NCBI GenBank assembly: GCA_002337455.1
Contig: DDGC01000023.1
Span: 31,868-95,867, forward strand
Direction of reading: 5' to 3'
Source of the DNA: Rhizobiales bacterium UBA1912
GTDB lineage: Bacteria; Pseudomonadota; Alphaproteobacteria; Rhizobiales; Devosiaceae
DNA length: 64,000 bases
Shown: piece by piece, positions 8,126 to 16,815 of the stretch
Layout: every line of letters begins with the position of its first letter
Numbering within the stretch: the first letter of the stretch is position 1
Translations under genes and position numbers: made by a program
Notes under the pieces: generated by a model
Database searches by the model: none
The model's input: the letters and a program-made list of their open reading frames with translations, nothing else
Told to the model about the DNA's origin: nothing

Positions 8126-9085
8126 ATGTTCGTGGTTGCAGGGGAAAGTCTCATCGATCTTGTCGCCAGGCCGCAAGAGGCGGGCGTGGCGATGGAAATG
8201 AGCGCCCATGACGGCGGATCGCCCTATAACTGCGCCATCGCGCTGGCCCGCCTGGGGCAGACATCGGGGTTCTTGTGCCCGATCTCCAAGGATACCTTCG
8301 GCGATCTGCTCATGGGGCCGCTCGATGCTGCCGGGGTCGTTCCGCTGATTGCAGAGCGGTCCGAGTGCAACACGACGCTTGCCGTGGTGACGCGCAATGC
8401 CAGGGGGCTGCCGGCTTATGCCTTTTATCGCAAGGGGACAGCAGAGCGCGATATTTCGCGCGACAAGCTGATGGCGGCACTGCCCGAAACGATCGATGTT
8501 TTCCAGATCGGCGGGTTTTTGCCCATCGAGCCCGAGGATGCCGAAATATGGCTCGATGTGGTTGAGCAGGTGGCGAGCCGTGGCGCGGTCCTCTCGATCG
8601 ATCCTAACGTGCGGCCATCGCTGATTTCAGATTTTGACGGGTACAAGCGCCGGTTGGACGCATTTCTCGACATGGCCCATATCGTGAAAGTGTCTGACGA
8701 GGATCTTGCCACGCTGGACGGTTCGCTGAGCATCGAAGCGCATGCAAAAGCATTGCTGGCGCGGCCCCATGTCGAGCTTGTGGTGGTGACGATGGGCGAG
8801 GACGGATCGCGAGCGTTTACGGCTTCTGCCGAAGCGGCTGCGCCGATCCATCGTCCGGAAAAATTCGGCGACACGGTGGGCGCGGGCGACAGCCTGATGG
8901 CGGGCGTACTGACCGCGCTTGCCGATCGCGACGCGCTGGCCGTGGGCCGATTGGGCGCGCTCGACGCGCAGGCGCTGGAAGAAGTACTCAGATTTGGCGC
9001 GGTGACGGCTGGGCTCAATTGCGGCTTTGTGGGCTGCAACCCGCCGAGCCGGACAGAAGTTGAGACGGTGCTTAAAAGTGGCTGA
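8126..9085 (+). CDS. PfkB-family carbohydrate kinase (fructokinase-like)
   Basis: 319 residues of the ribokinase/PfkB fold. Phosphorylates a sugar or sugar derivative at the expense of ATP in the cytoplasm. The N-terminal glycine motif is DGGSPYNCAIALARLG (near residue 30), and the C-terminal catalytic signature DTVGAGDSLMAGVL carries the anion hole and base Asp near residue 255. The overall pattern (AGESLIDLV start) is closest to fructokinases. A purine-rich GGGGAGGA precedes the ATG at 8126. No sugar transporter adjoins it, so the substrate remains open. Confidence 0.87.
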   Translation: MFVVAGESLIDLVARPQEAGVAMEMSAHDGGSPYNCAIALARLGQTSGFLCPISKDTFGDLLMGPLDAAGVVPLIAERSECNTTLAVVTRNARGLPAYAFYRKGTAERDISRDKLMAALPETIDVFQIGGFLPIEPEDAEIWLDVVEQVASRGAVLSIDPNVRPSLISDFDGYKRRLDAFLDMAHIVKVSDEDLATLDGSLSIEAHAKALLARPHVELVVVTMGEDGSRAFTASAEAAAPIHRPEKFGDTVGAGDSLMAGVLTALADRDALAVGRLGALDAQALEEVLRFGAVTAGLNCGFVGCNPPSRTEVETVLKSG

Positions 9086-9152
9086 ACGGCATATTGCCGC
9101 CCGATTGTTCAAAGAGGCTTTGCCCCAACGTTTCCGACAAGGACCCTTTGCC

Positions 9153-9722
9153 ATGAAAACGCTGCTGGCCGCCCTCGCTGCTTTCTCGCTCGGTGCCACG
9201 CCCATCATGGCGCAGGCGATAAGCGAATACACGCAGTACGATCTCGATGCCGATTGCAGCCTGATTTCCCGCGCGCCGGACAATGAGGGCGAGTGGGCCG
9301 ATTTCGTGTGCACGGGGCATGCGGGGTATCCGTTCGTTTTGCGCACGTCGGACGGACGCGACAGCGTCACTTACGGTTTTGCCACGGAATCGGGCATGGC
9401 GACATTCGGGCGGTTCAACTACGCCAATGAAACAGTGGAATGGCGGGTGCGGCTGGACAGGAACACCGAGCGGCCCGTTGCGGCAATCCAGCGCTGGTTC
9501 ATCGCCGACGAAATGGGCGACTGGACGCGGCAGCTTCTCGTGGTTTCCAAGGTCGGCCAGCCCGATGGCGGCGGCGCGTGCGCCATGGCCTATGTGGCCA
9601 CCACCGAAGGGGCGAATGAACGCGCGCGGCAACTGGCTGACAGTCTGGTGGACGGGTTCGAATGCGGCAGTACCGCGCCCACGATTGAAGACGGGGTCAG
9701 AGAGATCGTCGGCGACCGCTAG
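9153..9722 (+). CDS. Secreted protein of unknown function
   Basis: 189 residues starting at the ATG at 9153, after the stop of the sugar kinase gene. Residues 1-22 form a Sec signal peptide (KTLLAALAAFSLGATPIMAQA). The mature part has four Cys residues (C-S-L, F-V-C-T, G-A-C-A-M and F-E-C-G) that could form disulfides in the periplasm. No family is recognised. The 67-bp spacing behind the sugar kinase gene allows cotranscription but does not prove it. Confidence 0.72.
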   Translation: MKTLLAALAAFSLGATPIMAQAISEYTQYDLDADCSLISRAPDNEGEWADFVCTGHAGYPFVLRTSDGRDSVTYGFATESGMATFGRFNYANETVEWRVRLDRNTERPVAAIQRWFIADEMGDWTRQLLVVSKVGQPDGGGACAMAYVATTEGANERARQLADSLVDGFECGSTAPTIEDGVREIVGDR

Positions 9723-9780
9723 GTTGAATCGACATTTGACCTGCATACGGGCAAGGCCACAAAACGTCCTCCTCACCATC

Positions 9781-9878
9781 GTCATCCCGGGCCCGACCGG
9801 GGGATCCAGTAACCGGCAGCGTTGCGGCTCCATCTCAAATGCGGAGTGTACTGGGCCCCGGCTCAAGGCCGGGGTGAC
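9781..9878. repeat. Palindromic alphaproteobacterial-type intergenic repeat
   Basis: The left arm (9781-9811), beginning GTCATCCCGGG and ending GGATCCAGTA, pairs imperfectly with the right arm (9849-9878), beginning TACTGGGCCCCGG and ending GGGGTGAC, across a 37-nt loop. This 'GTCATCCCGG...TCCAGTA' text is a familiar dispersed palindrome in alphaproteobacterial genomes. It fills most of the 336-bp gap between the secreted-protein gene and the MFS gene. The remainder of the gap shows no gene. Confidence 0.7.
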
Positions 9879-10058
9879 ACAGGTGGGTTTGAGAGGTCGG
9901 TATATCACCTCATGCCAATGTCGATTGTTCCTAGAGCCGATAACTTTTTAGAGGGAAGGTGTCGGCGCGGGCCTTGGTTCTGCGTCCTTGCTGGTGAGCG
10001 TTTGGTGATTGCCGATGGGTAGCACCGGACGTAATGTCGCAGCGCGAACGATCCGGAC

Positions 10059-11405
10059 ATGGCCATGACCCCCTTCCATCAGATTCTGGGCAACAACCTT
10101 GTTGCCAACATCACGAACTTCACAGTGTGGTTCGCGATCACCTTCTGGATTTTCATCGAGACCCAGTCGGTGTTTGCGACGGGCATGGTCGCCGGGATCT
10201 ATCTGGTGTTCACGGCGGCGTTCGGGTTCTGGCTCGGATCGATCGTCGATCACAATTCCAAGCGCATATCGATGATGGGATCGAGCCTTGTGTCGTTCCT
10301 GTTCTATGTCGCGGCGATCGGTATGCTGCTCGCCGAGCCCGAAGGGGCGTTTACCGACCCGTTCGGGCCGTATCTCTGGGTGTTCGTGCTGCTGGTCATG
10401 CTGGGGGTGATCGCGGGCAATATCCGGTCCATCGCGCTACCGACGCTGGTGACCATCATGATACCCGAGGACGAGCGCGACAAGGCGAACGGGCTGGTGG
10501 GGATGGTGACCGGGATCGGGTTTTTGACCACATCGGTGATCTCGGGCTTTCTGGTTGCGTGGGGTGGAATGTGGCTGGTGCTCATTCTGGCGCTGGCGTC
10601 CACGACGCTGGTTTTCGTCCATCTGGGCTTCTTGCGGGTGAACGAAGGGCGTCCGGTGCCGACCGAGGGCGAGGTGCAGGCGCCGCGTACGGTGGACATC
10701 GCAGGCACAATCGCGGTGATCGCGGCGGTGCCGGGGCTGTTCGCGCTGATCTTTTTTGCCACGTTCAACAATTTCCTCGGCGGCATCTTCATGGCGCTGC
10801 TCGATGCTTATGGGCTCTCGCTGGTTTCGGTCGAGGTCTGGGGGTTGCTGTTCGGGGTGCTTTCGACGGCGTTCATCATTTCGGGGCTGGTGATCTCGCG
10901 GACCGGGCTGGGCAAGAACCCGCTTCGGACGTTGCTGCTGGTCAACCTCGTCACCTGGGCGGTGTGCTGCGTTTTCACGCTGCAACCTTCGATCTGGCTG
11001 CTGACGGCGGGGTGTTTCGTCTGGATGTTCATGGCGCCCTATGCCGAGGCGGCCGAGCACACGACGCTGCAAAAGGTCGTGCCGCTGGAGCGGCAGGGGC
11101 GGGTGTTCGGCTTTGCCCAATCGGTCGAACAGGCGGCCTCGCCGCTGACCGCGTTTCTGATCGGGCCCTATACCCAGTTCGTGGTCATCCCGTTCATGAC
11201 CGATGGGCAGGGGGCGCAAACGATTGGCGGGTGGTTCGGGACCGGGCCGGATCGCGGCATTGCGCTGGTCTTTACAGTGGCCGGGCTGATCGGGGTTCTG
11301 GTGACCATTCTGGCGCTCAATTCACGGCCCTATAAGCGGCTTTCGGCGTTCTATGCCGGGGCGCCCGAGAGTGAAGAGGCGGTCGAGGGGCCGAAGCCTG
11401 CCTAG
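10059..11405 (+). CDS. Major facilitator superfamily transporter
   Basis: 448 residues with about twelve hydrophobic helices, typical for MFS secondary transporters of the inner membrane. The helix 2-3 loop reads GFWLGSIVDHNSKR, a form of the MFS signature G-x-x-x-D-R/H. Further landmarks are AGNIRSIALPTLVT and the C-terminal AEAAEHTTLQKVVPLERQGRVFGFAQ, as in permeases once annotated as macrolide or multidrug exporters. Substrate and direction are not deducible. It stands alone, converging on modB across a GC-rich palindromic stretch. Confidence 0.85.
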   Translation: MAMTPFHQILGNNLVANITNFTVWFAITFWIFIETQSVFATGMVAGIYLVFTAAFGFWLGSIVDHNSKRISMMGSSLVSFLFYVAAIGMLLAEPEGAFTDPFGPYLWVFVLLVMLGVIAGNIRSIALPTLVTIMIPEDERDKANGLVGMVTGIGFLTTSVISGFLVAWGGMWLVLILALASTTLVFVHLGFLRVNEGRPVPTEGEVQAPRTVDIAGTIAVIAAVPGLFALIFFATFNNFLGGIFMALLDAYGLSLVSVEVWGLLFGVLSTAFIISGLVISRTGLGKNPLRTLLLVNLVTWAVCCVFTLQPSIWLLTAGCFVWMFMAPYAEAAEHTTLQKVVPLERQGRVFGFAQSVEQAASPLTAFLIGPYTQFVVIPFMTDGQGAQTIGGWFGTGPDRGIALVFTVAGLIGVLVTILALNSRPYKRLSAFYAGAPESEEAVEGPKPA

Positions 11406-11415
11406 AGCCTTCAGG

Positions 11416-11462
11416 AGCGCCGGCGCTTCGCCCAGTGCCCATGGATCCCGGCTTTCGCCGGG
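11416..11462. terminator. GC-rich hairpins between convergent MFS and modB genes
   Basis: A 12-bp perfect palindrome AGCGCCGGCGCT (11416-11427) is followed by a hairpin CCCGGC-TTTC-GCCGGG (11447-11462). Both lie in the 100-bp convergent gap and could end transcription from either side. The second resembles a half-copy of the repeat at 9781-9878. No long U-tract is present, so termination is inferred. Confidence 0.5.
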
Positions 11463-11505
11463 AAAGCGCTGGAAGCAAATTCGGTTCTGAGTGAACCTTA
11501 AGCTC

Positions 11506-12189
11506 CTAGGGCTGGATGCGGGAAATCCTGCGGTCGATGCTCATGGTTATGGCGAGGGTCAGGAACGCGAAGACCAGCATGGCGAAGGCGATGAAATGGG
11601 CTTCGGTCCAGCGCAGCTGTTCGACGTAATCGAAAATGGCGATCGAGAGCACTTTGGTGCGGCCCGGGATGTTGCCGCCGATCATCATGACGACGCCGAA
11701 TTCGCCCACCGTGTGGGCAAAGCCGAGCACCATGGCCGTGACGTAGCCGGGACGGGCCAGGGGCATTGCGACGCGGAGGAAGGTCTGGACCGGGCTCGCG
11801 CCCAGCGTGTGGGCGGCTTCGATGGGATCATCGCCGATGGCGATGAAGGCGTTGCGCAGGGGCTGGACGACAAAGGGCAGTGAATAAAATACCGACCCGA
11901 TGACGAGGCCCGGAAAGCTGAAGGCCAGCGTTCTGGCGCCCCAAAGACCGGCCAGCCACCCGCCCGGCCCGTTGGCGCCGAGAAAGATCAGCATGTAAAA
12001 GCCGATGACAGTGGGCGGCAGCACCAGCGGCAGGGCGACCAGCGCGTTGACGATGACTGTCCAGCGCGATCGCGAGCGGGCCAGCCACCATGCGATTGGC
12101 GTTCCCACGATCAGCAGGACAAGCGTGGTGACCGCGGCGAGCGAGAGCGTGAGTTGGACTGCGGGCCAGATGTCGAGGAAGAGCGTCAC
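11506..12189 (-). CDS. modB: Molybdate ABC transporter permease
   Basis: 227 residues with five or six membrane helices. The EAA loop that contacts the ATPase reads EAAHTLGASPVQTFLRVAMPLARPG (residues about 142-166), as in ModB. It forms the inner-membrane channel for molybdate passed on by ModA. Its start overlaps the modA stop by 4 bp (ATGA), so the two are translationally coupled. The usual third gene, modC for the ATPase, does not follow: the next gene is the convergent MFS transporter. Confidence 0.92.
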   Translation of the reverse strand: MTLFLDIWPAVQLTLSLAAVTTLVLLIVGTPIAWWLARSRSRWTVIVNALVALPLVLPPTVIGFYMLIFLGANGPGGWLAGLWGARTLAFSFPGLVIGSVFYSLPFVVQPLRNAFIAIGDDPIEAAHTLGASPVQTFLRVAMPLARPGYVTAMVLGFAHTVGEFGVVMMIGGNIPGRTKVLSIAIFDYVEQLRWTEAHFIAFAMLVFAFLTLAITMSIDRRISRIQP

Positions 12190-12920
12190 CTGGCGGGAAA
12201 CCCATAGCCATAGGATTCGATGATGGCGCGGGCGGTGTCGCTGGCGAGGAAATCGAGGAAGGCGGCGGCCGTTTGGTTGTCCGCGTTGAGCAACACTGCA
12301 TCCTGGGTGATGGGGGCGTAGAGGTCTTCATTCACCACCCAGCGCGAGCCATCTTCGCGGTCGGCCACTTGCGAGAGCGCGACGAAGCCGAGTTCGGCAT
12401 TGGCGGTATCGACGAACTGGTAGGCCTGGGAGATGTTTTGCCCGATGACCAATCTGCCGGCGAGCGCATCGGTGAGGCCCAGGGTGTCGATCACTTCCAC
12501 TGCAGCCGCGCCATAGGGGGCGGCGGCGGGTTCGGCGATGGCGAGGTGGGTGAAATCGGCTTCGAGGCTTTCGGGGCCAGTGACGCGGTCGGGGTCGGTG
12601 GAAAACAGCACCAGCTTGCCGACCGCGTAGGTGAAGTCGCTGCCTTCGATGGCGAAGCCCTCGTCCAGCAGCCGGGTGGGCGTGGCCGCGTCGGCCGAGA
12701 AGAAGGCATCGAACGGGGCGCCCTGGGTGATCTGGGCGTAAAGCTGACCGGTGGCGCCGAAGGAAAAGGCTACCTCGCTGCCGGTTTTAGCCGTGAATGC
12801 GGCGCCAAGGTCTTGCGCGGCTGCGGTGAAATTGGCGGCCACGGCGATCTGGGCGTCCTGTGCGGCGGCAGGGCTGGAAACAGCAATGATCGCAAGTACG
12901 ACGGCGGGGAGGCGGAACAT
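12186..12920 (-). CDS. modA: Molybdate ABC transporter substrate-binding protein
   Basis: 244 residues: a signal peptide (LAIIAVSSPAAAQ) and a periplasmic binding domain. ModA landmarks are AVAANFTAAAQDLGAAF, SFGATGQLYAQITQGAPFDAFFSAD, and AEPAAAPYGAAA near the hinge, where oxyanion-binding Ser/Ala/Tyr residues lie. It captures molybdate or tungstate for ModB. The ATG at 12920 starts the signal peptide and lies 8 bp downstream of the Mo-box, so the in-frame extension to 13037, which would run back across the box, is rejected. Confidence 0.93.
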   Translation of the reverse strand: MFRLPAVVLAIIAVSSPAAAQDAQIAVAANFTAAAQDLGAAFTAKTGSEVAFSFGATGQLYAQITQGAPFDAFFSADAATPTRLLDEGFAIEGSDFTYAVGKLVLFSTDPDRVTGPESLEADFTHLAIAEPAAAPYGAAAVEVIDTLGLTDALAGRLVIGQNISQAYQFVDTANAELGFVALSQVADREDGSRWVVNEDLYAPITQDAVLLNADNQTAAAFLDFLASDTARAIIESYGYGFPAR

Positions 12921-12928
12921 TACGTCCT

Positions 12929-12952
12929 CGATATGTTCAAAAAAACATATCG
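12929..12952 (-). promoter_or_regulatory. Mo-box, ModE operator of modAB
   Basis: CGATATGTT and AACATATCG form a perfect 9-bp inverted repeat with a 6-nt spacer, immediately before modA. This matches the CG-TATAT type of palindrome bound by ModE-family repressors in proteobacteria. With molybdate-loaded ModE bound here, modAB transcription should be shut off. The modE gene lies just upstream. Confidence 0.8.
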
Positions 12953-12987
12953 ACTTTCTGGCACGAAGGATGTGCGAAAGGCAAATG

Positions 12988-13362
12988 CTATGTTTTGGGT
13001 GGTGGTCGTTTGGTGAGGGCGCGCAGGGCTTCGACATCGGGTGCGATGGCGGCCCGGGCCTTTTGCTCCATGGCGCGGTAGCGGGCGAGGATTTCGCGGC
13101 CGGTTGCGGTCAGGTGCGCGCCGCCCTGTGCCGTGCCGCCGCGGCTCGTTTCGACCAGGGGTGCGCCTGCGCCCTCGTTGAGCGCCTGAACGAGGCTCCA
13201 GGCGCGCTTGTAGCTCATGGCCATGGCTTTACCGGCGGCGCTGATCGAGCCGGTCTTTTCGATGCCCTCGAGCAGATCGGCGCGGCCCGGCCCGATGTAG
13301 AAATTTTCATCGAGCACGACCCGCAGATGGCCAAGGCCGGACGCGGGAACGGGCCTTTTCAT
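12988..13362 (-). CDS. ModE-type molybdenum-responsive regulator, DNA-binding domain only
   Basis: 124 residues. The sequence covers the winged HTH of ModE (IGPGRADLLEGIEKTGSISAAGKAMAMSYKRAW, residues about 23-55, then GAHLTATGREILARY) and stops. The C-terminal Mop/TOBE domains that bind molybdate in E. coli ModE are absent. Such short forms occur in many alphaproteobacteria; how they sense molybdate is unclear. The start abuts the eda stop with no gap. The Mo-box lies between this gene and modA and is the evident target. Confidence 0.88.
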   Translation of the reverse strand: MKRPVPASGLGHLRVVLDENFYIGPGRADLLEGIEKTGSISAAGKAMAMSYKRAWSLVQALNEGAGAPLVETSRGGTAQGGAHLTATGREILARYRAMEQKARAAIAPDVEALRALTKRPPPKT

Positions 13363-13998
13363 TCAGGCAGCGAGGTCGGCCGCTTGACGGGCGAGGGTTT
13401 CGATCCTGTCGAAATCGCCAGCGGCGATGGCATCGGCGGGAATGACCCACGAGCCGCCCACGCAGATGACGTTGGAAAGCCCGAGATAGATTTTCGCCTT
13501 TTCGATATCGATGCCGCCGGTGGGACAGAAGGTGATATCGGGCAGGGGCGAGGCAAATGCCTTAAGGACCGGGGCGCCGCCCATGGCTTCGGCGGGGAAG
13601 AACTTGAGATAGCTATAGCCCATCAGTGAGGCGGCCATCGCCTCGGTGGGCGACGCAATACCGGGCAGGAGCGGGATCGAGATGTCTTCGGCGGCTTCGA
13701 GCAGGGCGAGGGGCGCGCCGGGGGAAACCATGAACTGGCAGCCCGCGTCGCGCGAAGCCTTCATATCCTTTTTGCGGCGCACGGTGCCCGAGCCGACGAC
13801 GGCGCCTTCGACCTTGGCCATTTCTTCCATGACCTTGAGGGCATTGGGGGTGCGCAGGGTAATTTCGAGATTGGGCAATCCGCCGGCCACCAATGCCTCG
13901 GCGAGATTGCGGGCCGTCGAGACGTCATCATGGATGATGACCGGCACCACGGGCGCCGCGGAAAGAATGGATTTGAGCTTTGCTGCGTCCTGGGCCAT
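13363..13998 (-). CDS. eda: KDPG/KHG aldolase
   Basis: 211 residues, the standard bifunctional 2-keto-3-deoxy-6-phosphogluconate/4-hydroxy-2-oxoglutarate aldolase of the Entner-Doudoroff pathway. It splits KDPG to pyruvate and glyceraldehyde 3-phosphate. The catalytic Glu is in LEITLRT (residue about 46), and the Schiff-base Lys is in YLKFFPAEA (about 133). The ATG at 13998 gives the family N-terminus; the in-frame start at 14043 is rejected. The stop codon directly touches the modE start, an unexpected pairing that implies one transcript. The edd and zwf partners are not nearby. Confidence 0.93.
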   Translation of the reverse strand: MAQDAAKLKSILSAAPVVPVIIHDDVSTARNLAEALVAGGLPNLEITLRTPNALKVMEEMAKVEGAVVGSGTVRRKKDMKASRDAGCQFMVSPGAPLALLEAAEDISIPLLPGIASPTEAMAASLMGYSYLKFFPAEAMGGAPVLKAFASPLPDITFCPTGGIDIEKAKIYLGLSNVICVGGSWVIPADAIAAGDFDRIETLARQAADLAA

Positions 13999-14029
13999 GA
14001 CGATCTCCAACCAAAGTCGTATGCGATAT

Positions 14030-14045
14030 CCGTGCTCTAGCACGG
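14030..14045. promoter_or_regulatory. Hairpin in eda-nadA divergent promoter region
   Basis: CCGTGC-TCTA-GCACGG is a perfect 6-bp hairpin in the 133-bp divergent gap. It could be an operator or a leader hairpin of either gene. No known nadA riboswitch or NrtR/NadR site is recognised here. Confidence 0.35.
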
Positions 14046-14131
14046 GCTTTATTGAATTGGGAACGAAAACTCCCTAAGTGAACTCCGCGGGTCGCTTGCG
14101 GCCATGTCGATGCAGGCGGGGGAGCCCGAAC

Positions 14132-15199
14132 ATGATCCAGCAGATCAACGCCCTGACACCGATCGAGGAGGCGCGCGCCGTTCTGGCCGCCGATTTCGAT
14201 CTCAAGTTTTCCGACGCGATCGAGAAGGAAACGCGGCCGGTCTTTGAAAAGGTCAGGGACCGGATACCCGAAATCGAATGGCCGTTCCTGGCGCCGCTGA
14301 TCTTTCAGATCAACCAGCTCAAGCGCGAAAAGAACGCTGTGATCCTGGCGCACAACTACCAGACGCCGCAGATCTTTTACGGCGTTGCCGATATCGTGGG
14401 CGATAGTTTGCAACTGGCCATCGAGGCAACCAAGGTCGAGGCCGAAACGATCGTGCAGTGCGGCGTGCATTTCATGGCCGAGACGTCAAAGCTGCTCAAT
14501 CCCACAAAGCGCGTCCTGATCCCCGACAGCCGGGCGGGCTGCTCGCTGGCGTCCTCGATCACCGCGGAAGACGTTCTGGCCATGCGGGCGCAATATCCCG
14601 GCGTTCCGGTGGTGACGTACGTCAACTCATCGGCTGCGGTGAAAGCTGTGACCGATGTGTGCTGCACATCCTCGAACGCTCTGGCAATCGTTGAAGCCGT
14701 CGAGGGCGACACTGTGATGATGATCCCTGACCAGTATCTGGCGCAGAACACAGCAAAAAAGACCAAGAAGAAGATCGTCACCTGGGCGGGTGCCTGCGAA
14801 GTGCACGAGACCTTTACCGCCGACGATATCGCCGAATTGCGGGCCGCCTATCCGGGCGCCAAGATCATCGCCCATCCCGAATGTCCGCCCGAAGTGATCG
14901 ATGTTGTCGATTTTGCCGGGTCGACGTCGAGCATGATCGATTGGGTCAAGACCGAAAAGCCCCCCAAGGTGGTGATGGTCACCGAGTGCTCGATGAGCGA
15001 CAACGTGGCGGCGGAAACCGAGGGCGTGGCGTTTTTGCGCGGCTGCAACATCTGCCCGCACATGAAGCGCATCAACCTCGAGAATATCCTTTGGAGCCTG
15101 CATACGGGCACCGAGGAAGTGACGATTGCCGAGGAACTGATGGCGCCGGCGCGGGCGGCGGTCGAGCGGATGATCGAATATTCGCGACCCAAGAACTAG
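14132..15199 (+). CDS. nadA: Quinolinate synthase
   Basis: 355 residues. NadA condenses iminoaspartate with dihydroxyacetone phosphate to quinolinate, using one [4Fe-4S] cluster, in de novo NAD synthesis. The likely cluster ligands are C110 (QCGVHFMAET), C222 (GACEVHE) and C308 (CNICPHM). Substrate-binding ILAHNYQ is near residue 71. The ATG at 14132 is preceded by GGGGGAG (14117-14123). nadB follows after 23 bp and supplies its iminoaspartate. No nadC is in the window. Confidence 0.95.
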   Translation: MIQQINALTPIEEARAVLAADFDLKFSDAIEKETRPVFEKVRDRIPEIEWPFLAPLIFQINQLKREKNAVILAHNYQTPQIFYGVADIVGDSLQLAIEATKVEAETIVQCGVHFMAETSKLLNPTKRVLIPDSRAGCSLASSITAEDVLAMRAQYPGVPVVTYVNSSAAVKAVTDVCCTSSNALAIVEAVEGDTVMMIPDQYLAQNTAKKTKKKIVTWAGACEVHETFTADDIAELRAAYPGAKIIAHPECPPEVIDVVDFAGSTSSMIDWVKTEKPPKVVMVTECSMSDNVAAETEGVAFLRGCNICPHMKRINLENILWSLHTGTEEVTIAEELMAPARAAVERMIEYSRPKN

Positions 15200-15222
15200 C
15201 GCGGGGCTCGGGGGAACGGAGC

Positions 15223-16812
15223 TTGGACATTTTCGACAACGTCTTTAACGCCGAAGGCGTGGTGATTGTGGGGGCGGGGCTGGCGGGGCTGTTTTGTGCG
15301 CTCAAGCTGGCGCCGCGGCCGGTGACCGTGCTTTCGCCCATGCCGCTGGGTTCGGGGGCGTCTTCGTCCTGGGCGCAGGGCGGGGTGGCCGCGGCGGTCG
15401 GTGAGGGCGACAGTGCAAAGGCCCATGCGGCGGATACCGAAATGGCCGGAGCGGGGATCGTCGATCACGGGGTTGCGGAATCGGTGACCAGTGAAGCTGC
15501 GGCGCGGATCGATGATCTGGCGAGCTGGGGCACGCCGTTCGACCGCGACGCTTTGGGGCAGTTCATCTTATCGCGCGAAGCTGCACATTCGGCCAATCGG
15601 GTGGTGCGGGTTTCGGGCGACCGGGCCGGGCACGCCATCATGCAGGCGATCATCGCCAAGGTGCGCGCCACGCCTTCGATCCGGGTGGTCGAGGGAATTA
15701 CCGCTGTCGATCTGGCCCATGCCGAGGGGCGGATCGTTGGGGTGTTCTGCCGCCGGTTGGGCGACCGCTATGTCGAGCCGGTGTTTATCCGGGCGCGGGC
15801 CACGGTTCTGGCGGCGGGCGGACTGGGCGGGCTTTATGCGGTGACCACCAATCCGCCTTCGGTGCGCGGGCACGCCATGGGCATGGCCGCGCGGGCCGGG
15901 GCGGTGATCGCCGATCCCGAATTCGTGCAGTTCCACCCCACGGCAATTTTGACCGGGCGCGATCCGGCGCCGCTGGCGACCGAGGCGCTGCGCGGGGAAG
16001 GGGCGATCCTCGTCAACGATCTCGGCGAGCGGTTTATGACCGACATCCACCCCGATGCCGAACTGGCGCCGCGCGATATCGTGGCACGGGCCAATTACCG
16101 GCAGATCAAGGCTGGGCGGGCAGTGTTTCTCGATACGCGCGCGGCGCTGGGGGAAAAGATTCTCACGGCTTACCCGACGGTCGCGCAATATTGCCAAATG
16201 GCCGGGATCGATCCGGTTGCCGATCCGATCCCGGTGACCCCGGCGGCCCATTATCATATGGGTGGGGTGAAGGTTGACGAGGACGGGCGATCCTCGCTTC
16301 CCGGGCTCTGGGTGTGCGGGGAGGCGTCGTGCACGGGGTTGCACGGAGCGAACCGGCTGGCCTCCAACTCGCTGCTCGAAGCTATCGTTTATGGCGCGCG
16401 GATAGCCGAGGACATTTCCGGGCTTGAGCCTTTGCGCTCGGTGCTGCCCCCTTTTGATGGCATTGCCTGGGACGCGGAAAAAGGGGCCGAGGCCGAAGTG
16501 GTGCTTCGCAACCTCAAGGCTGTCAAGGATCTGCGGGCCATCATGAGCAACGATGTTGGTGTGGAGCGCGATGCCGAAGGGCTCAGGCGCGCCCTGCGCG
16601 GGCTTTTGGAGCTTGAGGATACGGCGCTCGAAGTGACCCGCGCCTATCTCAACATGATAACGTCGGCGACACTGGTCGCCGCGGCCGCCCTAAAGCGCAC
16701 GGAAAGCCGGGGCGGTCATTTCCGTACCGATTTTCCGCAAACCAGCGACGCCTGGCAGGTGCATACGGAAATGACGCTGGGCGAAGCGCGGGCGATCCGG
16801 GCTGGAGCCTAA
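15223..16812 (+). CDS. nadB: L-aspartate oxidase
   Basis: 529 residues from a TTG start. FAD-dependent oxidation of L-aspartate to iminoaspartate, the substrate of NadA. The dinucleotide-binding motif GAGLAG is at residues 17-22, followed by SGASSSWAQGGVAAA. HPTAIL and HYHMGGVKVD mark the fumarate-reductase-type active site, and HGANRLASNSLLEA the C-terminal FAD-binding segment. TTG at 15223 has a purine-rich GGGGGAACGGAG in front; no ATG exists near the motif, and an open frame further upstream merely overlaps nadA. It converges with a DUF2277 gene 3 bp away. Confidence 0.92.
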   Translation: MDIFDNVFNAEGVVIVGAGLAGLFCALKLAPRPVTVLSPMPLGSGASSSWAQGGVAAAVGEGDSAKAHAADTEMAGAGIVDHGVAESVTSEAAARIDDLASWGTPFDRDALGQFILSREAAHSANRVVRVSGDRAGHAIMQAIIAKVRATPSIRVVEGITAVDLAHAEGRIVGVFCRRLGDRYVEPVFIRARATVLAAGGLGGLYAVTTNPPSVRGHAMGMAARAGAVIADPEFVQFHPTAILTGRDPAPLATEALRGEGAILVNDLGERFMTDIHPDAELAPRDIVARANYRQIKAGRAVFLDTRAALGEKILTAYPTVAQYCQMAGIDPVADPIPVTPAAHYHMGGVKVDEDGRSSLPGLWVCGEASCTGLHGANRLASNSLLEAIVYGARIAEDISGLEPLRSVLPPFDGIAWDAEKGAEAEVVLRNLKAVKDLRAIMSNDVGVERDAEGLRRALRGLLELEDTALEVTRAYLNMITSATLVAAAALKRTESRGGHFRTDFPQTSDAWQVHTEMTLGEARAIRAGA

Positions 16813-16815
16813 AGC

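Noticed and set aside
13999..14131. A riboswitch upstream of nadA
   Set aside because: Only a simple 6-bp hairpin is seen; nothing resembles the known NAD-sensing RNA motifs.
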